A DNA stretch of 7,836 nucleotides from an uncultured Pyrinomonas sp. (GCA_937135995.1 CAKZOF010000419.1:1-7836); one strand, 5' to 3'; positions 1 to 6,220 are shown, numbered from the stretch's first letter. Translations and numbers: made by a program. The notes: a model not told the origin generated them from the sequence alone.

Positions 1-68
1 CGGTGGCGGCGGTGTTGGTGCATCGGACGGTGAAGGTGGTGCGTGGCGGCGCGGAGCCACCGAGCGGG
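1..68 (+). repeat. Direct repeat, copy 1 (toxin leader)
   Basis: Bases 1-68 match 1363-1430 with a single difference (G at 53, A at 1415). The repeat is coding here and gives AAVLVHRTVKVVRGGAEPPSG. It is cut by the left edge, so its full length is unknown. Identity stops sharply where the variable linker of the toxin begins. Confidence 0.93.
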
Positions 69-686
69 GCGGTGGAGCTGGTGACGCCCGAGGGTGTGCG
101 TGTGCGCGTGGTGGGGGAGCCGACGCCGCGGTCGGCAGCCGAGCCGCTGCGTAGCAACTCAGCGAAGGAGGGTGGTGGCACACCTGCAGGTGCTGAGGCG
201 ACCACGCCGTCAGGGGCGTCCGTCTCACCGCGCACGGGGCAGGTGTCGATCGAGCCGGGGCGCACGCTGACGCCTGCCGAGCAACGGTTCGCAGCGAAGA
301 TGGCGGCCGAAGGTCGGCAAGTACGAGCGCGGGCAGAGGTCAACCAGCAGGGTGTGAAGAACCCGGACTTCGAGATCGACGGTGAGGTGGTCGAGTTCAA
401 GTATGTTTCGAACCTCGCAGGCAAGGATGCTGAGCGGTTGTCGAAGGGGCTGTGTGGGCGGATCTTGGACGGGAGGAGCCAAGCGGCGAAGATCGTGGTG
501 GACGTCACGGATCAGCCCGGCATGACCAAAGAGATCGCCGAGCGAGCGATCAAGCGCGCCTTTGGACAACTGAGCCGGATACTTAAGGAAGGTCATGCAG
601 TAGGCGAGATCGAAGTGCGGATCTACGGGCGAGACTTTGATGTGTCGGTGAAGTTCGATCCACGCTACAATCCAGCAGCGCAATAA
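1..686 (+). CDS. C-terminal part of a polymorphic toxin, PD-(D/E)xK nuclease-like tip (5' end outside window)
   Basis: The frame is open from the left edge, so the gene probably begins upstream and the GTG at 3 need not be a start. Counting from that GTG, 227 residues remain. Residues 1-22 (ending RGGAEPPSG) match a second copy at 1363-1430. Residues 23-90 are a Gly/Ala/Pro/Thr-rich low-complexity linker. From about 90 to 227 lies a compact domain: a helix with TPAEQRFAAKMAAEGRQV, then PDFEIDGEVVEFKYV, giving the pattern P121-D122 ... E131-x-K133 expected of PD-(D/E)xK nucleases. A C-terminal alpha/beta stretch follows (KIVVDVTD, then VRIYGRDFDVSVKF). This layout resembles the restriction-endonuclease-like tRNase tips of CdiA and other contact-dependent toxins. 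The effector would act on nucleic acid, probably tRNA, in a target cell. A small acidic frame follows 22 bases later, as an immunity gene would. The toxin class is fairly secure; the exact substrate is inferred, and the delivery system cannot be seen. Confidence 0.72.
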   Translation, partial: VAAVLVHRTVKVVRGGAEPPSGAVELVTPEGVRVRVVGEPTPRSAAEPLRSNSAKEGGGTPAGAEATTPSGASVSPRTGQVSIEPGRTLTPAEQRFAAKMAAEGRQVRARAEVNQQGVKNPDFEIDGEVVEFKYVSNLAGKDAERLSKGLCGRILDGRSQAAKIVVDVTDQPGMTKEIAERAIKRAFGQLSRILKEGHAVGEIEVRIYGRDFDVSVKFDPRYNPAAQ

Positions 687-708
687 CCGAACCGAGAACG
701 CACGGGGC

Positions 709-978
709 ATGGACATGGCAAGTAGCAAAGAGATCGCGGCTGAGTTGGAGAAGCGGATACGTGCCGACTTCAAGCACTTTGGCGGGGAGATGCCGGAGCG
801 GTACGTGATTGCGTGGGAGGGCTACCTTGCCGGCTTGTACGAGTGGGGTGTCCTTGAAGGAGAGGACTACTTTCCTTTGACCAATCTTTTCCCTTCTATT
901 GGCCAGCCCGATCCCATCGCCGACATCTTTGCGGGGCGGGATGACGAAGAAGCCGAAGCGGGGGAGGAAAGAGCGTAA
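709..978 (+). CDS. Probable immunity protein for the adjacent toxin, 89 aa
   Basis: I do not recognise a named family. The protein is small and acidic: an N-terminal helix (about 4-22), a middle with RYVIAWEGYLAGLYEWGVL (31-49), a PSIGQPDPIADIF segment (62-74) and an Asp/Glu-rich tail. No signal peptide or membrane segment is visible, so it should stay in the cytoplasm. It sits 22 bases after the toxin stop on the same strand, the standard place for the cognate immunity gene, and its acidity suits a binder that masks a basic nucleic-acid site. ATG 709 is followed by a second ATG at 715; neither has a strong ribosome site (only ACGGGG just upstream). A degraded relative of its C-terminus lies at 1092-1178, which supports membership of a duplicated immunity family. 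The role is inferred from position, size and charge. Confidence 0.6.
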   Translation: MDMASSKEIAAELEKRIRADFKHFGGEMPERYVIAWEGYLAGLYEWGVLEGEDYFPLTNLFPSIGQPDPIADIFAGRDDEEAEAGEERA

Positions 979-1362
979 CGTGGCGCTTGGGCGTAACGAG
1001 ATGGGGGGCCTGTGCACGATCTGCCGTATCACACATCGCGAAGAGAGTCGTGCCAGCGCCATAGTTGGGACAGAATAGCAATTCGATCTAGCTCACACCG
1101 CACATCGGCCAGCCTGATCCTGTCGCCGACATTCTTCTCCTGATGGATCGCGATGAGGCGGAGGAAGAGGATGGGTAACCGTCAGCGCTAGGCAGTGCGG
1201 GTTTGAGGCGAGCGTGGTGGCTGAGGCGTGTCCCTACAGCGGCTTCATGCGTCGCGTCACCGCAAAGCGAGTCATGCTGCAGGCACCGGATCATACCGCG
1301 CGTCACTAGCTCCACCACCGGCGGTGCGCAAAGCGTGGCTCAAGCGACAGGCACGCATCTGG
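979..1362. other. Degraded cassette debris between immunity gene and second leader copy
   Basis: Apart from the immunity remnant, nothing in this stretch is a confident gene. Bases 1001-1078 form a 25-codon ATG frame with no ribosome site and no recognisable motif. Bases 1184-1309 are open in one frame and encode a Cys/Arg-containing peptide ending APDHTARH before TAG. It could be another module scrap, but nothing supports a function. From about 1310 the frame leading into the repeat reads STTGGAQSVAQATGTHL, which may be the continuation of the conserved leader beyond the part of copy 1 that is in the window. Frames are short and broken throughout, as expected of leftover pieces of older toxin/immunity cassettes. 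Confidence 0.5.
1092..1178 (+). pseudogene. C-terminal remnant of a second immunity gene
   Basis: This stretch encodes LTPHIGQPDPVADI followed by an acidic tail and TAA (1176-1178). It aligns with residues 60-89 of the 709-978 protein (LFPSIGQPDPIADI plus an acidic tail). Over the 29 bases from 1104 the DNA differs from 893-921 at four positions: three silent changes and one Ile-to-Val change. The relationship is therefore real and the copies diverged as coding sequence. The frame is cut off by a TAG at 1089-1091, and no start or N-terminal half is recognisable upstream. It is best read as the tail of a paralogous immunity gene left behind by recombination. Weak similarity continues a little past both stop codons (TAACGT... 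and TAACCGT...). Confidence 0.62.
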
Positions 1363-1430
1363 CGGTGGCGGCGGTGTTGGTGCATCGGACGGTGAAGGTG
1401 GTGCGTGGCGGCGCAGAGCCACCGAGCGGG
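1363..1430 (+). repeat. Direct repeat, copy 2 (orphan toxin leader without a toxin)
   Basis: Same 68 bases as the left edge with one substitution, on the same strand and 1362 bases downstream. The reading frame is intact across it (HLAVAAVLVHRTVKVVRGGAEPPSG). After base 1430 similarity to copy 1 collapses, and the frame runs into Arg/Ser-rich sequence that looks non-coding. No toxin domain follows before the peptidase gene. The copy is best seen as the homology arm of a displaced or deleted cassette. Confidence 0.92.
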
Positions 1431-1537
1431 GGCGGCGGGCAACACGCGCCGGACGGCTCGTTTGCGTGCCCGTCAGAGTCCTCGAGGCCGCTTCGTGCAG
1501 CTTCGATCGAATACACCAGCGCTCGCCCGGAAAAAGC

Positions 1538-1567
1538 TTGCATCGCCGAGCGACATGGGTATATATT
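1538..1567 (+). promoter_or_regulatory. Candidate sigma70-type promoter of the S8 peptidase gene
   Basis: TTGCAT at 1538-1543 is followed 16 to 18 bases later by the TATATATT run at 1560-1567, an AT-rich island in otherwise GC-rich sequence. Transcription would start near 1573 and give a leader of about 140 bases. No gene is recognised between 1431 and 1714, so a promoter here is expected. It is supported by motif only. Confidence 0.42.
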
Positions 1568-1705
1568 TCGCCCGCGTCTTTCAATCCTACTTTCCCGACG
1601 GTGGGACTTGCCACGGCGGCGGCTCTTTCGCCCGAGCGCGCTCGTCAAAGACGATTTTCGACTGCGTTCCGCCCTACGACCACAGCAGCCAGAGACTCTA
1701 CATTC

Positions 1706-1711
1706 GGAGGA
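1706..1711 (+). promoter_or_regulatory. Ribosome binding site fixing the S8 peptidase start
   Basis: GGAGGA lies at the right distance from ATG 1715. The same frame is open far upstream, but only this start has a good Shine-Dalgarno sequence and puts a signal peptide directly at the N-terminus. Confidence 0.7.
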
Positions 1712-1714
1712 AGC

Positions 1715-3124
1715 ATGAGAAGATTTCTAGCCTTTTTCGCCATCACTGCGCTCTATGCCTCGACCATCACCCCCTCGATCACACGCGCCCAAGAAGCCAG
1801 CGACAAAAACGAACCGCAACCAGCCGTATCGACCGGACCGCGGTTTGCGCCCGAAGAGCTTTTGGTCAAGTTCAGGCCCGATGCGCGCGAAGTGGAGAAG
1901 ATCGACGCCCGTAGCCGTCTCGGGGCGCGGCTCAAAGAACGCATCCATACCGGGCCGATGAAGGACGCGGGCGAAGGCGAATTGCAACGCCTTGCTATTC
2001 CGCGCGGACGCACGCTGATCGAAGCCATCAGAGAGTTGGAGAGCCATCCGGCGGTCGCCTTTGCCGAGCCAAACTGGATCGTCACACACCAAGCCGTCTC
2101 CAACGATCCGTACTACACCAATGGATCGCTGTGGGGCATGTACGGCGATGCGACTTCACCGGCCAACCAGTACGCCAGTCAAGCGGGCGAAGCGTGGGCC
2201 AACAACCACACGGGATCGAGTAACGTTTACGTCGGCGTCATCGATGAGGGGATCGACTATCGCCATGAAGATTTGTCGGCCAACATCTGGACCAACCCAT
2301 ATGATCCACCCGACGGCATAGACAACGACGGCAACGGCTACGTCGATGACGTTCACGGGTGGGATTTTTACAACAACGACAACTCCATCTACGACGGAGC
2401 GCCGGGCGACAACAGCACCGATAGCCACGGCACGCACGTTGCTGGCACCATCGGCGGCGTCGGCGGCAACGGCAAGGGCGTGGTCGGTGTCAATTGGAGC
2501 GTGACCATCATCTCGGCCAAGTTCCTCGGCCCCAACGGAGGCTACACGTCGGATGCCGTCAAAGCCGTGGATTACATCACGGACCTCAAGCGCCGCCACG
2601 GGTTGAACATCGTCGCGACCAACAACTCGTGGGGCGGCGGCGGCTACTCGCAAGCATTGCACGATGCGATCATCCGCGCCGCCAAGGCTGACATCCTCTT
2701 CATCGCAGCGGCGGGCAACAACGGCACGAACAACGATCGTAAAGCCAATTACCCGTCGAACTACGACACGTCGGTCGGCACGAGCACCGAATCGGCCGCG
2801 AGTTACGATGCGGTGATCGCCGTCGCCGCCATCGACCGCTACGGCGCCAAACCGCGCTGGTCCAACTACGGCGCGCGAACGGTCGATCTCGGCGCGCCCG
2901 GCGTCGGCATCTGGTCCACCACGCCGAACAACACCTATAGCTCGTTTAGCGGCACTTCGATGGCCACGCCGCATGTCACCGGCGGGGCGGCGCTCTACGC
3001 TTCGACTCATCCGGGCGTCACCGCTAAACAGATCAAGGACGCGATCCTTCAAACCACAGTGCCGACCTCCTCCTTGAGCAGCAAGACCGTCACCGGCGGA
3101 CGGCTCAATGTCAGCAGCTTCTGA
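1715..3124 (+). CDS. Secreted subtilisin-family (S8) serine peptidase with propeptide
   Basis: A 469-residue extracellular endopeptidase. Residues 1-25 form a Sec signal (MRRFLAFFAITALYAS..., likely cleaved after TRA). Residues 43-123 match the fervidolysin-type N-terminal prodomain (PEELLVKFRPDA ... HPAVAFAEPNWIV), which folds the enzyme and is then removed. The catalytic domain runs from about 135 to 469. The triad is Asp177 (VGVIDEG), His238 (DSHGTHVAGT) and Ser415 (SGTSMATPH), with Asn335 (AAAGNNG) as the oxyanion residue. All are present, so the enzyme should be active. Between Asp and His lies a DGIDNDGNGYVDD loop (200-212), a likely calcium site seen in many subtilases of this group. 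The usual Asp-Ser/Thr-Gly is Asp-Glu-Gly here. There is no C-terminal sorting or repeat domain, so release into the medium is likely. The gene stands alone, with its own promoter candidate and terminator. The leftward open frame to 1466 is not used. Substrate unknown. Confidence 0.96.
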   Translation: MRRFLAFFAITALYASTITPSITRAQEASDKNEPQPAVSTGPRFAPEELLVKFRPDAREVEKIDARSRLGARLKERIHTGPMKDAGEGELQRLAIPRGRTLIEAIRELESHPAVAFAEPNWIVTHQAVSNDPYYTNGSLWGMYGDATSPANQYASQAGEAWANNHTGSSNVYVGVIDEGIDYRHEDLSANIWTNPYDPPDGIDNDGNGYVDDVHGWDFYNNDNSIYDGAPGDNSTDSHGTHVAGTIGGVGGNGKGVVGVNWSVTIISAKFLGPNGGYTSDAVKAVDYITDLKRRHGLNIVATNNSWGGGGYSQALHDAIIRAAKADILFIAAAGNNGTNNDRKANYPSNYDTSVGTSTESAASYDAVIAVAAIDRYGAKPRWSNYGARTVDLGAPGVGIWSTTPNNTYSSFSGTSMATPHVTGGAALYASTHPGVTAKQIKDAILQTTVPTSSLSSKTVTGGRLNVSSF

Positions 3125-3147
3125 CCTACAGGCGCATCCTCCGTCGC

Positions 3148-3180
3148 AAGGGCGCAAGAGAACGAACCTCTTGCGCCCTT
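3148..3180 (+). terminator. Strong hairpin terminator after the peptidase gene
   Basis: A perfect 13-bp stem (AAGGGCGCAAGAG paired with CTCTTGCGCCCTT) closes on a 7-base loop, 23 bases after the peptidase stop codon. The right arm ends in CCCTTTGCTTT, a short interrupted T run, so it fits an intrinsic terminator with a modest U tract. It separates the peptidase from the hydrolase gene. Confidence 0.8.
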
Positions 3181-3220
3181 TGCTTTCCGCGCAACTCCGG
3201 CGTCGCGGTGGTTTTCGCGC

Positions 3221-3249
3221 TTGATCTCGCTGCGCCGCCCGCGTACATT
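3221..3249 (+). promoter_or_regulatory. Candidate sigma70-type promoter of the hydrolase gene
   Basis: TTGATC (3221-3226) and TACATT (3244-3249) are separated by exactly 17 bases. Predicted transcription starts near 3256, only a few bases before ATG 3264. The message would be almost leaderless, which would explain the lack of a clear ribosome site. It lies just after the peptidase terminator, where a new unit must begin. Motif evidence only. Confidence 0.4.
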
Positions 3250-3263
3250 GTTCGACTTCAAAG

Positions 3264-4301
3264 ATGGTCGAACTCTTCGCACGCTTGATCCACCACCGCG
3301 AACGACGACTGGCCCAGCGCGACACGAACCGCCGCCTGCTGCCATTCGACTGGGGGACGTCGCTCGTCGCTGGCGAGGTGAATGGGGCCGACCCGCGCTC
3401 CTTCTTGTGCGCTTTCGCCCGCGAAGCGTTTCAGCAGAGCGAACGTTTCTTCGCGCTCGCGCCGATCGACGATTTTCGCTTCGACGGCGAACGGCTCGTT
3501 TGGACCAGCGCCATCACCACTCCCGAAAGCGAAAACAACACCGCGCGGGCGCGCTTCTTCGCGCCACAGAGGAGGCGACCGAACGGCCCGAAGCGCGCTG
3601 TTCTCGTGCTCCCGCAGTGGAACGCCGACGAGGGCAGCCACGTCGAACTCTGCCGCTTGTTCAATCGTTTCGGCATCGCCGCCTTGCAGCTCACTCTGCC
3701 CTACCACGAAGAGCGCCGCCCACGGTGGATGGAACGCGCCGACTACCTTGTCAGTTCCAACATCGGGCGGACGCTTCTTTCGATGCGTCAGGCGGTGGTG
3801 GACACGCGCGCAGCCGTCCGCTGGCTCAGCGAACACGCGCGTTTCGACCGCATCGGCATCGTCGGCTCGAGCGTCGGCTCCTGCACGGCGTTTCTCGCCT
3901 TCGTGCACGACGAGCGCATCAACACGGGCGTCTTCAACCACGTTTCGAGCTATTTTGCAGATGTCGTCTGGCGCGGCATCTCGACGGCGCACGTGCGCGC
4001 TGGATTCGCCGACGGAGTCTCGCTCGAAGAGCTTCGCGCCTACTGGCTTCCCATCAGCCCGCTCCCCTACGCCGCGCGGCTCGCGCGCAAGCGAGACCGG
4101 CGCCCTTTTCGCTTCATCGCCGCGCGCTACGATCTGACCTTTCCGCCCGATCTGTCGCGACAGATGATCGACGAAGCGCGCCGCCACGGACTCAATCTCG
4201 ATGTAACGTGGCTCCCGTGCGGCCATTATACGAGCGGCGAGCGCCCGTGGAAATATCTCGACGGCTGGAAGATCGTCTCTTTCTCGCTCAAACACCTCTG
4301 A
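3264..4301 (+). CDS. Alpha/beta hydrolase, possibly ABHD18-like
   Basis: A 345-residue cytoplasmic protein with no signal peptide or membrane segment. The hydrolase core starts near 110 (KRAVLVLPQWNADEGSHVELCRLF, a first strand and helix) and includes LQLTLPYHEER (141-151). The nucleophile elbow is IGIVGSSVGS, with Ser203 in G201-S-S-V-G205. Asp290 (FIAARYDLTFPP) is the likely acid and His321 (LPCGHYTSGE) the likely base, so a complete Ser-Asp-His triad is present. Residues 1-105 precede the core and hold a DFRFDGERLVWTSAI strand segment that could cap or buttress it. The size and the long N-terminal part recall the ABHD18 (abhydrolase_18) group, but dienelactone hydrolase or other esterase branches are possible. 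ATG 3264 lacks a strong ribosome site but follows the promoter candidate closely. The gene is flanked by a terminator upstream and by a convergent operon downstream. Substrate unknown. Confidence 0.85.
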   Translation: MVELFARLIHHRERRLAQRDTNRRLLPFDWGTSLVAGEVNGADPRSFLCAFAREAFQQSERFFALAPIDDFRFDGERLVWTSAITTPESENNTARARFFAPQRRRPNGPKRAVLVLPQWNADEGSHVELCRLFNRFGIAALQLTLPYHEERRPRWMERADYLVSSNIGRTLLSMRQAVVDTRAAVRWLSEHARFDRIGIVGSSVGSCTAFLAFVHDERINTGVFNHVSSYFADVVWRGISTAHVRAGFADGVSLEELRAYWLPISPLPYAARLARKRDRRPFRFIAARYDLTFPPDLSRQMIDEARRHGLNLDVTWLPCGHYTSGERPWKYLDGWKIVSFSLKHL

Positions 4302-4302
4302 A

Positions 4303-4326
4303 CTGGAAGACCTCCGATCCTTCCAG
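4303..4326. terminator. Weak hairpin just after the hydrolase gene
   Basis: CTGGAAG and CTTCCAG form a 7-bp stem with a 10-base loop, starting one base after the hydrolase stop codon. There is no T run, so it may only stabilise the 3' end. It lies in the convergent gap between the hydrolase and the minus-strand genes and could serve either strand. Confidence 0.3.
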
Positions 4327-4351
4327 CTCAAGCGGCCCGCTGAACTCGCTT

Positions 4352-4474
4352 TCAGGCACGAGCGGCGAGAGCGAGCCGTCCATCGAGAACGGCGATGGCA
4401 GGGGAAGCGATCTCTGCGAGGGCAAACTTCGGGGAGTCGGACGCGCGCCAACGAAGCAACCCGTCGGCGTTCAT
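4352..4474 (-). CDS. Possible 40-aa frame coupled to purN by an ATGA overlap
   Basis: The purN stop codon and an ATG share bases 4471-4474 (ATGA on the minus strand), the classic arrangement for coupled translation. The frame runs 40 codons (MNADGLLRWRASDSPKFALA... ending LAARA). About 70 percent of its third positions are G or C, in the range of the neighbours. I recognise no family. A second minus-strand frame, ATG 4383 to stop 4288, also looks protein-like (MDGSLSPLVPESEF... ending FQFRGV). The two could be halves of one frameshifted gene, though one or both may be chance. Nothing else explains the 170-base convergent gap. Confidence 0.25.
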   Translation of the reverse strand: MNADGLLRWRASDSPKFALAEIASPAIAVLDGRLALAARA

Positions 4475-5103
4475 CGAGACTTTGCGACCACTCTTCTTCC
4501 GATCACTTGGAAGTCACCGCGCAGAACGCGCGCGACGGCGGCTGGATAGGCTTTGTGTTCTTCGGCGAGGATGCGCGCCGCAAGCGTTTCCACCGTATCA
4601 CTGTCGAGCACGGGAACGACGCGCTGCTCGATGATCGGACCGCCATCGAGCGTCTCATCAACGAAGTGAACGGTGCAACCGGTCCACTTCACGCCGTGTT
4701 CGAGCGCCTGACGCTGCGCGTCGAGTCCGGGGAAAGCGGGCAACAGGCTCGGATGGATGTTGAGCGTGCGCCAGCGATAAGCTTCGACGAAGACCGGCGA
4801 AAGAAGACGCATGTAACCGGCAAGACAAACTAGATCCACGCGCCGCGCGCGCAACGCAGCGATGATCTCGCGCTCGTGTTCTTCGCGCGCGCGCCCACGC
4901 CGCTCGACGACGAGCGTTGCGATCCCCTGCTCGGCGGCTAGTTTCAGCCCTGGCGCGCTGGCCCGGTCGCTGACGACGACGGCGATCTGCGCGTTCGGGA
5001 TCGCGCCTTCGCGCACGGCACGCGCCAGCGCCAGCATGTTCGAGCCGCGCCCTGAAATCAACACGGCGAGGCGATTGGTTTCATTCGCTTCGTCCGACAT
5101 CAT
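4471..5103 (-). CDS. purN: Phosphoribosylglycinamide formyltransferase (GART)
   Basis: Catalyses the third step of de novo purine synthesis, transferring a formyl group from 10-formyltetrahydrofolate to GAR to give FGAR, in the cytoplasm. From ATG 5103 the protein has 210 residues, a normal length. LAVLISGRGSNMLAL (12-26) is the phosphate-binding loop. VCLAGYMRLLSP (92-103) belongs to the folate site. NIHPSLLPAFPGLDAQ holds Asn115 and His117, and HFVDETLDGGPII holds Asp153; these three match the catalytic Asn-His-Asp of E. coli PurN, including the 36-residue His-to-Asp spacing. The C-terminus (RVLRGDFQVIGRRVV) is typical. ATG 5103 and ATG 5100 are adjacent; a TTG at 5121 would add six residues, and none has a good ribosome site. 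It lies 82 bases after purM in the same orientation, with a hairpin in the gap. Identification is firm; only the exact start is open. Confidence 0.97.
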   Translation of the reverse strand: MMSDEANETNRLAVLISGRGSNMLALARAVREGAIPNAQIAVVVSDRASAPGLKLAAEQGIATLVVERRGRAREEHEREIIAALRARRVDLVCLAGYMRLLSPVFVEAYRWRTLNIHPSLLPAFPGLDAQRQALEHGVKWTGCTVHFVDETLDGGPIIEQRVVPVLDSDTVETLAARILAEEHKAYPAAVARVLRGDFQVIGRRVVAKSR

Positions 5104-5118
5104 CTGATGATCAACGAT

Positions 5119-5140
5119 CAATCTCTGTTTCGAGAGATTG
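5119..5140 (-). promoter_or_regulatory. Hairpin in the purM-purN gap
   Basis: CAATCTCT and AGAGATTG form a perfect 8-bp stem around a 6-base loop, flanked on both sides by GATC so that the larger stretch 5116-5144 is nearly palindromic. A further TGATC-N3-GATCA element overlaps its downstream side near 5106-5118. It sits about 16 bases before the purN ATG. It lacks a T run, so attenuation, RNA stabilisation or a protein site are all possible. No known purine riboswitch is recognised. Confidence 0.4.
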
Positions 5141-5185
5141 GATCGAATGACTGTGCACGCGCTGAACCCGCGATGCGGGAAACCA

Positions 5186-6220
5186 TTACTCGATGATCAC
5201 GGCCCGTTCGCCGCTGACGACCCGCCCGACGGTGAAACACTGCTGGCCGCAAGTTTCGACGTGCGCACGAACCTTCGGTTCATCCTCCGGAGCGACAATG
5301 ACGATCATACCAATGCCCATGTTGAACGTGCGGAACATTTCGTCATCAGCGACGTTGCCCAAGCGTTGCATGAGACTGAAGATCGCGGGCACGGGCCATG
5401 TGCCGCGCGTGATCCGCACGCTCGTGCCGGCGGGAAGAATGCGCGGCACGTTGCCCGGCAACCCGCCGCCTGTGATATGCGCAAGCCCTTTGATCAAGCG
5501 CTGATCGAGTAATCCTTCGAGCGCGCGCAGGTAGCTTGTGTGCGGCATCAAGAGCGCTTCGCCAACGGTCATCTTCAACTCTTCGACAAAAGTGTCGTGT
5601 CGCCAACCGGCGACATCGAAGAAGATCTTGCGCGCAAGCGAGTAACCGTTCGTATGCAACCCCGTGGATGGCAGCGCGAGCACCGCATCGCCCGGCGCGA
5701 TCCGCCGCCCGTCGATGATCTCGTCGCGGTCGACTACTCCGACGATGAAACCGGCGAGATCGTACTCGCCATCGGCATAGAAGCTAGGCATCTCGGCCGT
5801 TTCGCCGCCGATGAGCGCGCAGCCGTTCTCGCGGCAGCCGAGCGCGACGCCCTCAACGATCTGCGCCACGACGTCCGGCGCGAGTTTTCCGGTCGCGATG
5901 TAATCGAGGAAGAAGAGCGGGCGCGCGCCTTGCACGAGGATGTCGTTGACGCAATGGTTCACCAGATCGCGTCCGACGCCGTGGTGAATGCCGGTGAGAA
6001 AAGCGATCTTCAATTTCGTGCCGACGCCATCGGCAGAAGCAACCAGCACGGGCGCGCGCATCGCGGGAAAGCGCGCGTCGAACATGCCGCCGAAGCTTCC
6101 GATCTCGGTCAACACGCGCTCGTTGAAGGTCGCGCGTGCTAGAGCTTTGATCCGCTCCTTGGCGCGGTCGGCAGCGTCGATGGAAACTCCGGCCTCGCTG
6201 TAGGTGATCGATCGATTCAT
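5186..6220 (-). CDS. purM: Phosphoribosylformylglycinamidine cyclo-ligase (AIR synthetase)
   Basis: Closes the imidazole ring in step 5 of purine synthesis: FGAM plus ATP gives AIR, ADP and phosphate. The 344-residue protein is of normal length and complete. Family blocks in order: YSEAGVSIDAADRA (7-20), IGSFGGMFD (40-48), ASADGVGTKLKIA (61-73, nucleotide and Mg site), DLVNHCVNDILVQGARPLFFLDYIA (85-109), CALIGGETAEMPSFY (134-148), ALPSTGLHTNGYSLARK (182-198), HITGGGLPGNVPRIL (248-262) and FRTFNMGIGM (296-305). ATG 6220 is preceded by a GGCGGATGAG stretch that can serve as ribosome site. The DUF3006 gene ends 27 bases upstream and purN starts 82 bases downstream, all on the minus strand, so co-transcription is likely. 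PurM and PurN are often neighbours, which fits here. Confidence 0.98.
   Translation of the reverse strand: MNRSITYSEAGVSIDAADRAKERIKALARATFNERVLTEIGSFGGMFDARFPAMRAPVLVASADGVGTKLKIAFLTGIHHGVGRDLVNHCVNDILVQGARPLFFLDYIATGKLAPDVVAQIVEGVALGCRENGCALIGGETAEMPSFYADGEYDLAGFIVGVVDRDEIIDGRRIAPGDAVLALPSTGLHTNGYSLARKIFFDVAGWRHDTFVEELKMTVGEALLMPHTSYLRALEGLLDQRLIKGLAHITGGGLPGNVPRILPAGTSVRITRGTWPVPAIFSLMQRLGNVADDEMFRTFNMGIGMIVIVAPEDEPKVRAHVETCGQQCFTVGRVVSGERAVIIE

Noticed and set aside
1..1430. Transposon or insertion sequence as the source of the 68-base repeat
   Set aside because: No transposase, terminal inverted repeats or target duplications are seen, and both copies are in a coding leader in the same frame.
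1466..1714. 83-residue N-terminal extension of the subtilase
   Set aside because: The frame is open, but the extension is Arg/Ser-rich, has no ribosome site, includes the promoter candidate and would bury the signal peptide.
1203..1718. Plus-strand 171-codon frame crossing the second leader copy as an intact toxin gene
   Set aside because: Only the leader part resembles the toxin. Downstream sequence has no domain and overlaps the peptidase promoter and ribosome site.
2156..3325. Long minus-strand open frame (389 codons) opposite the peptidase gene
   Set aside because: It is antisense to a complete subtilase with every catalytic motif. Its Arg/Val/Asp-rich composition is typical of a shadow in GC-rich DNA.
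3258..4451. Long minus-strand frame (397 codons) opposite the hydrolase gene
   Set aside because: Antisense to a gene with a clear GxSxG elbow and triad; no recognisable domain in the shadow frame.
3221..4549. Plus-strand 442-codon frame overlapping the hydrolase gene
   Set aside because: Very Arg-rich and without motifs. The overlapping frame at 3264-4301 carries the hydrolase signature.
5540..6142. Plus-strand 200-codon frame opposite purM
   Set aside because: Antisense shadow of purM, whose family blocks are all intact.
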